Source: Planctomycetota bacterium (GTDB taxonomy: Bacteria > Planctomycetota > Phycisphaerae > Sedimentisphaerales > Anaerohalosphaeraceae). Taken from it: a stretch of 8,453 bases of DNA. The stretch is taken from NCBI GenBank assembly GCA_021160785.1, contig JAGHBX010000502.1, positions 1-8,453 of the forward strand. The letters are read 5' to 3'. Of the stretch, positions 1 to 4,874 are shown one piece after another. A model generated the notes under the pieces. The model saw only the letters and a list, made by a program, of their open reading frames with translations. It searched no databases and was not told the origin of the DNA. Made by a program: the position numbers and the translations under genes. Every line of letters begins with the position of its first letter. Position 1 is the first letter of the stretch.

Positions 1-18
1 CCCACTGAAATTCGAATC

Positions 19-486
19 TTATTTCTCCAAAGACCTGATATAATCATCAGAGCAAGAATCAAGCCATTTGCACGCGTTGAGTCTTTCTGAAAACCGCTTG
101 TCCCCACGCTCAGCTATTGAAGCAAGATTTGTCCTTGCCACGATTGTTTCATAGCAAACAAAATCAGGATCCGCTTCGATTGCTTTCCTGAAATAATCAC
201 GCGCAATATCATAATTTCGAGATACTCCTTTTTCCTCATCCTCATACTGCGCATAATTCATTCCAATACGGCTCAATACCTTTGCACGATTTATCGACTC
301 CGGATATTCTTCCAGATATGCTTTGTAAAAGCGTACGGCTTTATCTCTGTCAACCAGATCTTTATCTCGAGCATAAGAAGGACAATATATCATCGCATTC
401 TTGAGGTTCTCTGAATTCTCATAGTTCCGAATCAGTCCGAATGTATTTGCTGTTACAATAAACAAGAAGATAAAATATTTTCTCAT
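19..486 (-). CDS. Small exported TPR-like protein
   Basis: A 155-residue protein I do not recognise as a named family. Residues 1-17 form a short basic-then-hydrophobic stretch (MRKYFIFLFIVTANTFG) that looks like a signal peptide or membrane anchor. The rest is helical, with two TPR-like helix pairs: one around residues 48-80 (AVRFYKAYLEEYPES, then a GMNYAQ helix) and one around 93-125 (ARDYFRKAIEADPDF, then an ARTNLASIA helix). The 'A..YF..AI..DP' spacing is characteristic of TPR, so a protein-protein interaction role outside the cytoplasm is likely. The ATG is preceded by AAGGTG at 491-496, close but usable. It lies downstream of the Ig-like protein gene on the same strand, separated by about 134 bases with a hairpin, so it may be a distal operon member or a separate unit. 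It is visibly more AT-rich than the genes to the right. Product function is unknown; coding status is fairly secure. Confidence 0.75.
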   Translation of the reverse strand: MRKYFIFLFIVTANTFGLIRNYENSENLKNAMIYCPSYARDKDLVDRDKAVRFYKAYLEEYPESINRAKVLSRIGMNYAQYEDEEKGVSRNYDIARDYFRKAIEADPDFVCYETIVARTNLASIAERGDKRFSERLNACKWLDSCSDDYIRSLEK

Positions 487-529
487 CTTACACCTTATTT
501 CTCATGTCAACAATTTGCAAATCACTGAC

Positions 530-571
530 GACAGTTGGGAAAACCGCCAAATGGTAGCTTTCCCAACAGTC
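530..571 (-). other. Intercistronic hairpin, possible attenuator or processing site
   Basis: A perfect 9-bp inverted repeat (GTTGGGAAA at 534-542 and TTTCCCAAC at 559-567) can be extended outward by three pairs across one A-A mismatch and inward by an ACC/GGT pairing after a small bulge. It lies between the Ig-like protein gene and the small TPR-like gene. No T-run follows it in the direction of transcription, so it is not a classical intrinsic terminator. It could stabilise or partly terminate the upstream message. The structure is seen directly; the role is inference. Confidence 0.4.
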
Positions 572-620
572 TATTGTATGCCCCTACCTTGCCCATTGTA
601 AAGACGAAAAGCTGGTTCTT

Positions 621-2480
621 TTAAGGTGCCGGAGGTGTGTACAGAAATGGCCTTTCAGTCTCATATGTCGCAGTTCTCAGAGACTTTGCCTCACCCCAAT
701 CGTTAGGGTGTGCCTCTAGACAAGAAGCACGACCTTCAACCTCATATTTAGATTTAAACTCGTCGCCATGAAGCCCTATAAAAGGTTTTGTCTGGCTAAC
801 CGATCCACTTGTAGACCCTGTTTTAGGTAACTGACTTTCGGGATAATCACTACTTGCCATCGCATATTTTTGTGAACCATTGTCCACTAGGTCAGAGAAC
901 TCATCTCCAGAAAACGCCCAACCACCTCCAGCATAGCCCTCGTCGTCATCAGATCCCCATGTAATAGTTGTGGACACTCCCGCAGAGAAACCCCCTCCGC
1001 CGCCGGATATCCCTACTGATATAGAACTCGTCCCATCATTCGTGTCCGAGTCGCAAACTTCACCTTCAATTGCTCCTCCATTGTCTGACGCTGTAGCCAC
1101 CGCCTTTACTCTTTTGTCTCCTAACTCCGCAGTTGTTGGGTCAGTAACTAAAGTCCATGTCATTTTTATCACTTTTTGCCGAGATAGTTTTTCCTCATCT
1201 TCATCGGCAAAAAGATAATGACTCAGGCCGCCTGTGTGACTGATAGAATCCGAAGCGGAATCTTCCCAAAATGACTCACTACTTGTACTACTTCGTGTAG
1301 TCGTTGGTTCAGCATAGAGATCATCAGATGTCCATGACTTATCGACATCAACCCCTACTCGATACGCATACAATGAAGGTGTCTCAACTTCTTCCGGGTC
1401 ATCATCGCCATATCCAATATCAGCATCATCGTCAATAGTCGCTTTGATTTTTACTCCTGCAGAATTTGGCGATTGTGGGGTCCAGGTAGTCGTGACTCCC
1501 TCAGTATCACTCAAATCTGCTGAACCACTCCATTCTGTTGCCTCCAAATCAATATAATCATAGTAGATATCATCATCCTCCACATAATCATACGACAGAC
1601 TTCCATCGCCAGTATCTCCGTCTCTGGCAGTTGCCGTCAATGTAAGTGGATCATCGTCTATGTGAAACCACACTCTGGTGTCTGGTGAACGCTCAATTTC
1701 CGCATCCTCAATGGCAGGGGCCGCCTCACCTTCAAAGGCAGTAACTGTGATACTATCGTCGCTTGTCCCGCAGGTCGCCTTAACAGTATAGTCACCTACC
1801 AGGGTGATGTCATTTAATGTTGTCGTTGTCCCGGAAAAAGTCGACAAAGAACCCGGCCAAGGGACAGGAGCGGGAGGTCGAGATGTGATTGACCATGTCG
1901 GTTTACTGCCCGGAAACGTAGCCGTGTCGGGATCGGGTATAGCCTCCAGGCCGACACTTCCATCACTTATGTTTACAAAAATCGGACCCTCCTCAGTTGT
2001 TCCGTCCTTGACCACCTTCTCCACGCCGACAACAGTTACATCGCACGTTGCCGGTCCTTCCCAGTCGTCTTTGCCGTCGTCCAGCCGGGCCTTTACACGA
2101 ATGGTATAATCTCCGGAAGTATCGAAAGTCTCGCTTGTCTTCGTAGTGCCCAGATACTCATCTGAATCATCATAAGTTGTAGTGCTCGTTGTTTCATAAG
2201 ACCCGTTAGCGTCAAGATCAAATGTCCACTCAATTCCGTCATCGTTGGGATTTTCATTGTACGAGCATGACGCGTAGACGTAGGCCTTCTCGCCTACGGG
2301 AATGGTCACCGAGCCAACACTTGGATTGTTCTCGGCATCATCTTCCGAGACATCACTCACAGAAAGGCTCACGCTCGTCACCGTACAGGCATAAACAATC
2401 GACCAGACAGAAATCAATACAAAAAACCCGGCAAGCAACACACAAACAAACATCCTTTTCTTTCCATGTAATCCAGCCAT
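621..2480 (-). CDS. Exported acidic Ig/PKD-like repeat protein
   Basis: A 619-residue protein with a signal peptide (basic residues 7-9, hydrophobic core about 11-29, probable cleavage after VYA at 29-31; C32 follows, but Y at -2 makes a lipobox doubtful). Three beta-rich, Ig/PKD-like modules follow, at about 55-151 (ending in the PKD-like strand 'DTSGDYTIRVKARLDDG'), 152-250 (ending 'LVGDYTVKATCG') and 262-380. The C-terminal portion (380-619) has no fold I recognise and carries a glycine run at 493-497. Many Asp clusters (274-276, 302-304, 350-352, 359-361, 511-513) suggest Ca2+ binding or an acidic surface. It is probably secreted or cell-surface, with an adhesive or structural role; no catalytic motif is visible. 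The ATG overlaps the TPR gene's stop (TAATG), with GGAGGG at 2489-2494 placed 8 bases upstream, which indicates translational coupling. Membership of a specific named family cannot be claimed. Confidence 0.85.
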   Translation of the reverse strand: MAGLHGKKRMFVCVLLAGFFVLISVWSIVYACTVTSVSLSVSDVSEDDAENNPSVGSVTIPVGEKAYVYASCSYNENPNDDGIEWTFDLDANGSYETTSTTTYDDSDEYLGTTKTSETFDTSGDYTIRVKARLDDGKDDWEGPATCDVTVVGVEKVVKDGTTEEGPIFVNISDGSVGLEAIPDPDTATFPGSKPTWSITSRPPAPVPWPGSLSTFSGTTTTLNDITLVGDYTVKATCGTSDDSITVTAFEGEAAPAIEDAEIERSPDTRVWFHIDDDPLTLTATARDGDTGDGSLSYDYVEDDDIYYDYIDLEATEWSGSADLSDTEGVTTTWTPQSPNSAGVKIKATIDDDADIGYGDDDPEEVETPSLYAYRVGVDVDKSWTSDDLYAEPTTTRSSTSSESFWEDSASDSISHTGGLSHYLFADEDEEKLSRQKVIKMTWTLVTDPTTAELGDKRVKAVATASDNGGAIEGEVCDSDTNDGTSSISVGISGGGGGFSAGVSTTITWGSDDDEGYAGGGWAFSGDEFSDLVDNGSQKYAMASSDYPESQLPKTGSTSGSVSQTKPFIGLHGDEFKSKYEVEGRASCLEAHPNDWGEAKSLRTATYETERPFLYTPPAP

Positions 2481-3802
2481 TATTTCTGCCCTCCTTCACG
2501 AAGCTGCTGCAGTTTCTTACGGCATGAATCGGCACTTCTGATATTCGGGTCCTCCTCAAGAGCCGTTTCCAGCACCGCAATCGCCGTATCCGTTTCACCT
2601 TTGCCTTCATAGCACAGTGCAATAGAATAAGGCATCAAGCCCTTTTTCGAACCCATAGGAAATTTCTGCTCGTAAGCCTCGTACGCTTCAATAGCCTTGT
2701 CATAATCATTTAGATTATACAGATACACACAGCCCACCTCATACATCGCCCGATCGCAGGCAACCCTTTGCCCCATAGAACCGCCCCCCGGATCGAACAG
2801 CTCGTTTTGCTTCTTGAACCAGTACACAGCTTCCTCGTAATTCTTCAACCGTCCACGGTATATTCCCCCAAGCTGATTCGGTGCACGATAGGCGTACCTG
2901 CCGTGTCGATAACCGTCTTCGGTGAGCTTTTTGTAATAGGTAATAGCCTTGTCGTACTGCTTCGTTTGCTCACAACAGTGAGCAGCCAGATAATATGCAA
3001 ACGGGGTGTAGGTTTTCTCGTAAGCCGCCTCGTTCATGACTATCTCCCAGATCCTGATCGCGTTGTCATAGCGATGGGTGTTGCGAAATAGATATTCCTC
3101 CCTGGAGCGAATACTCAGGTAATACTCTTCGCCGAGGTAGAAGACGGCCCTTGCCAACGCCGGGATCTCATTGCAGTCGACGATCAGGTCATCGATTGCC
3201 TGCAGGATATCCGGCGGTATTTCGGGGGTGGGGTGGTTCGGATCCTCTGCTGAGAGTGCCAGGTCGATATCCATCAAAATACACCGCTGGCCCGACCACA
3301 TCGCCTTTGCCGTGCCCGGCCAATCGGCGATCACCGATTGATACACTTCGCGAGCATGAGCGTACTCCTTCCGGTTGCGATAATGCTCGCCGATCGCGTA
3401 GATATGCTTTGGCAGTTCCGCGTTGTCGGCGAACCGGAGGTTCAGTTCGTCCAGCACCTGCTGTGCGGCATCTTCTTCGTTCAGGTTGATGTGGATGGTG
3501 ACCACTTTTCGCAGGGCGCCAATCGCGCGGGGGTGGTCGCCGTGGTTGTCGGCGACGTGCCGATAGAGCGCAAGGGCCGGGCCGTAAAAGCCTTCGCGGC
3601 CGAATGCATCGCCAAGGGCGCAGGCGGTGTCGGCTAATTTGGGATCGTTGAAGAACCCGGTAAGCAGTGTGTCCATTGCCGCGACCGCGTCAGCAGGCGC
3701 ATCGCCGAGCAGACACGCGATAATCAGCTTCTTTTGTTCGGTCGGCGTCGCATCGCCTGCCGGACCATCCACACCGACCGCCGTCGGTTCGGCGGGAAGC
3801 AA
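2480..3802 (-). CDS. TPR-repeat protein (body of a frameshifted gene)
   Basis: The open frame encodes about 440 residues if read from a TTG at 3802, but that TTG has no ribosome binding site and is probably not the true start. The body is made of TPR-type helix pairs: about 57-90, 95-125, 131-163, 213-255 (divergent), 266-297, 307-335, 351-381 and 389-420. Clear signatures include 'YDKAITYYKKL' (283-293), 'NYEEAVYWFKKQNE' (321-334) and 'DYDKAIEAYEAYEQKFP' (366-382). TPR arrays act as protein-binding scaffolds; no catalytic domain is present. Upstream, the same frame stays open without an ATG to a stop near 3923. The membrane-anchor start with a good Shine-Dalgarno lies in another frame at 3948. 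The intact product was therefore probably about 489 residues, with an N-terminal membrane segment and an extracytoplasmic TPR domain. Its stop overlaps the start of the Ig-like gene. Confidence 0.85.
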   Translation of the reverse strand: MLPAEPTAVGVDGPAGDATPTEQKKLIIACLLGDAPADAVAAMDTLLTGFFNDPKLADTACALGDAFGREGFYGPALALYRHVADNHGDHPRAIGALRKVVTIHINLNEEDAAQQVLDELNLRFADNAELPKHIYAIGEHYRNRKEYAHAREVYQSVIADWPGTAKAMWSGQRCILMDIDLALSAEDPNHPTPEIPPDILQAIDDLIVDCNEIPALARAVFYLGEEYYLSIRSREEYLFRNTHRYDNAIRIWEIVMNEAAYEKTYTPFAYYLAAHCCEQTKQYDKAITYYKKLTEDGYRHGRYAYRAPNQLGGIYRGRLKNYEEAVYWFKKQNELFDPGGGSMGQRVACDRAMYEVGCVYLYNLNDYDKAIEAYEAYEQKFPMGSKKGLMPYSIALCYEGKGETDTAIAVLETALEEDPNIRSADSCRKKLQQLREGGQK

Positions 3803-3948
3803 TTGGAGTGAGCCGCTGGTCTCAGACGCGGATAATCTGTCTGGGCAATGCTCAACACCCCGGCAGAATACAGAACGACTGCGACAAGAATTATTGCAAC
3901 GATAACAACGCCGGCAATCTTACCGGCCCGAAGAATTGACTTGGCCAT
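3724..3948 (-). CDS. N-terminal membrane anchor of the TPR protein, out of frame
   Basis: This short frame starts at an ATG preceded by TAAGGAG (AAGGAG at 3957-3962, 8-base spacing). Its first 36 or so residues look real: a basic N-terminus (MAKSILRAGK), then a hydrophobic segment at about residues 11-34 (IAGVVIVAIILVAVVLYSAG...). After about residue 38 the translation turns Arg/Pro/Cys-rich (PRLRPAAHSN, RRRSVW), typical of a wrong frame. At the same place the -1 frame reads a plausible linker (RLSASETSGS, then LPAEPTAVG) leading straight into the TPR body. A single-base deletion at about 3830-3860, by mutation or by a sequencing or assembly error, explains this best. Only the part upstream of the break is likely to be a genuine protein segment. 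I see no clear X-XXY-YYZ slippery heptamer, so programmed frameshifting is less likely. Confidence 0.6.
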   Translation of the reverse strand: MAKSILRAGKIAGVVIVAIILVAVVLYSAGVLSIAQTDYPRLRPAAHSNCFPPNRRRSVWMVRQAMRRRPNKRS

Positions 3949-3956
3949 GACTCCAT

Positions 3957-3962
3957 CTCCTT
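3957..3962 (-). promoter_or_regulatory. Ribosome binding site deciding the 3948 start
   Basis: AAGGAG on the minus strand lies 8 bases before the ATG at 3948. This is the only good Shine-Dalgarno in the area and shows that the TPR gene starts here rather than at the TTG at 3802, which has none. Confidence 0.7.
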
Positions 3963-4018
3963 ATCCCATGCCGCCAAAAACAGTTCTCCCAACGCAGCAC
4001 GCCCCTGATGCAGGATAT

Positions 4019-4070
4019 AACATATAACAGCATCTCCTAACCCGTCAAGGAAAATTTCAAAAAAAAGTAA
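4019..4070 (-). promoter_or_regulatory. Predicted sigma70-type promoter with UP-like tract
   Basis: On the minus strand, TTGACG (4043-4048) is followed 18 bases later by TATGTT (4019-4024); an alternative -10, TTATAT, sits at 4022-4027 with 15-base spacing. Directly upstream of the -35 is an A/T tract (4051-4067, including eight T's in a row on this strand) resembling an UP element. Transcription would start near 4012, giving a leader of about 64 bases before the ATG at 3948. This is a pattern match only. Confidence 0.5.
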
Positions 4071-4231
4071 AACGGGGGAGGGAAGCCATTAAATTGCCGT
4101 AAGCCCTTTGCCGGACCCACTTTAGGAAGTACTACTACAGGCCAATTTTTTTGAGAAAACCCGCGACATTTTAGCCATGTGCAACAAAGCCGTGGTGAAG
4201 ATATGGTACGGCGGTCATAAAGGTTGCAAAT
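4071..4231. other. Intergenic spacer, no gene recognised
   Basis: This stretch lies between the divergent operons. An open frame of 65 codons on the minus strand (4037-4234) has no ribosome binding site and overlaps the predicted promoter of the TPR operon, and its translation matches nothing I know. I see no tRNA, riboswitch or mobile-element end. It may be non-functional spacer or a decayed remnant. Confidence 0.4.
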
Positions 4232-4250
4232 CATGGGCAGGATGCCCGTG
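4232..4250. repeat. REP-like hairpin
   Basis: CATGGGCA (4232-4239) and TGCCCGTG (4243-4250) form an 8-bp stem with one G-T wobble and a three-base GGA loop. It is followed by CCAC. It lies about 22 bases upstream of the -35 of the plus-strand promoter. Compact GC-rich hairpins of this form often occur as dispersed extragenic repeats in bacterial genomes. Only one copy is present here, so calling it a repeat is inference. Confidence 0.45.
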
Positions 4251-4271
4251 CCACATTAGTGAATTGGCGGC

Positions 4272-4300
4272 TTGACCGGTGTGCGCCAAAGCGGTATAAT
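4272..4300 (+). promoter_or_regulatory. Predicted sigma70-type promoter for the sensor/propeller operon
   Basis: TTGACC (4272-4277) and a perfect TATAAT (4295-4300) are separated by exactly 17 bases, giving a predicted start near 4307 and a leader of about 35 bases before the ATG at 4342. It is the closest match to a housekeeping promoter in the window. The site is in an intergenic region in the right orientation, which supports it. Confidence 0.7.
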
Positions 4301-4326
4301 GGTCCGACATATCAGCACTTTTGATT

Positions 4327-4332
4327 GAGGAA
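4327..4332 (+). promoter_or_regulatory. Ribosome binding site deciding the 4342 start
   Basis: GAGGAA lies 9 bases before the ATG at 4342. The in-frame TTG at 4321 would place this Shine-Dalgarno inside the coding region and has none of its own, so the ATG is preferred. Confidence 0.65.
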
Positions 4333-4341
4333 TTGCCTCGT

Positions 4342-4833
4342 ATGACCGACAGGAAACAATGTCTGCCGCTTACGGATGTCGAAAATGTTTTGGCCATCCT
4401 GAACAGGATATCCATTCTCGCGGGATTTTCCGAAGAGCAACTGCATCACATCTTTGGACTGCTTGAAAAGGTCTCTTACAAGGCCGACGAAAAGATATTC
4501 GAGCAGGGCGAACAGCCAAGCCACATCTATATCGTCGAATCAGGCCGCGTCAAACTGACCGTCAGCCGGGACAACACGAACCTTGAACTGATCGTGTTCG
4601 AGGCAGGCTGCCTCTTTGGCGAGGCGTCGGTCATCGGGATACAGCCGCACTGCGCAACGGCCATCGCTGTGGAGGATACCGAGCTTATTGTATTGTCGCG
4701 GACGGCGCTGCTTTCGATTTATGAGTCGGATACCAAACTGTTCAGCATTCTGATTCTCAATATCGCCAGAGAAGTCTGCCGTCGCCTGCACGCCTCGGAT
4801 AAAACGCTTCTCCATTATGTACTCAGGGAATAG
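4342..4833 (+). CDS. Stand-alone cyclic-nucleotide-binding-type domain protein
   Basis: A 163-residue protein consisting of a single CNB (Crp/PKA-type) beta-barrel. Helix A is at about 29-43 (FSEEQLHHIFGLLEK), followed by the barrel strands 'IFEQGEQPSHIYIVESGRVKL' (52-72), the phosphate-binding cassette 'LFGEASVIGIQPHCATAIA' (91-109) and a long C-helix (about 127-155). The cassette keeps the FGE glutamate (94), but the usual arginine of 'PRxA' is His103, so cyclic nucleotide binding may be weakened or the ligand different. No DNA-binding helix-turn-helix follows, unlike true Crp/Fnr regulators (about 200-240 residues). It is therefore probably not a transcription factor on its own, but a cytoplasmic ligand or protein-interaction module. 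No signal peptide is present. It is the first gene of a likely operon with the large propeller gene 41 bases downstream; no terminator lies between them. Confidence 0.85.
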   Translation: MTDRKQCLPLTDVENVLAILNRISILAGFSEEQLHHIFGLLEKVSYKADEKIFEQGEQPSHIYIVESGRVKLTVSRDNTNLELIVFEAGCLFGEASVIGIQPHCATAIAVEDTELIVLSRTALLSIYESDTKLFSILILNIAREVCRRLHASDKTLLHYVLRE

Positions 4834-4860
4834 CTCACTCCACCCCGCAGTATTTGGAAA

Positions 4861-4866
4861 GGAAGG
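4861..4866 (+). promoter_or_regulatory. Ribosome binding site deciding the 4875 start
   Basis: GGAAGG lies 8 bases before the ATG at 4875. An in-frame TTG at 4854 would put seven extra residues (MERKVIK) in front of an otherwise typical signal peptide and would sit upstream of this Shine-Dalgarno, so 4875 is the better start. Confidence 0.65.
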
Positions 4867-4874
4867 TAATCAAG

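Noticed and set aside
2467..2487. Separate start for the Ig-like protein upstream of 2480
   Set aside because: The TAATG overlap with GGAGGG 8 bases upstream fits the ATG at 2480 well, and its frame is not needed further upstream.
3803..3925. Programmed -1 ribosomal frameshift in the TPR gene
   Set aside because: No X-XXY-YYZ slippery heptamer in the correct register was found in the stretch where both frames are open; an indel is simpler, though recoding is not excluded.
4037..4234. 65-codon open frame on the minus strand in the intergenic region
   Set aside because: No ribosome binding site, no recognisable motif, and it overlaps the predicted TPR-operon promoter.
4321..4341. TTG start for the CNB protein
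   Set aside because: The Shine-Dalgarno GAGGAA lies after it and is properly spaced for the ATG at 4342.
4342..4833. Crp/Fnr transcription factor
   Set aside because: The protein ends after the CNB C-helix with no helix-turn-helix domain.
4854..4874. TTG start for the propeller protein
   Set aside because: GGAAGG at 4861-4866 serves the ATG at 4875, which also gives a more typical signal peptide.
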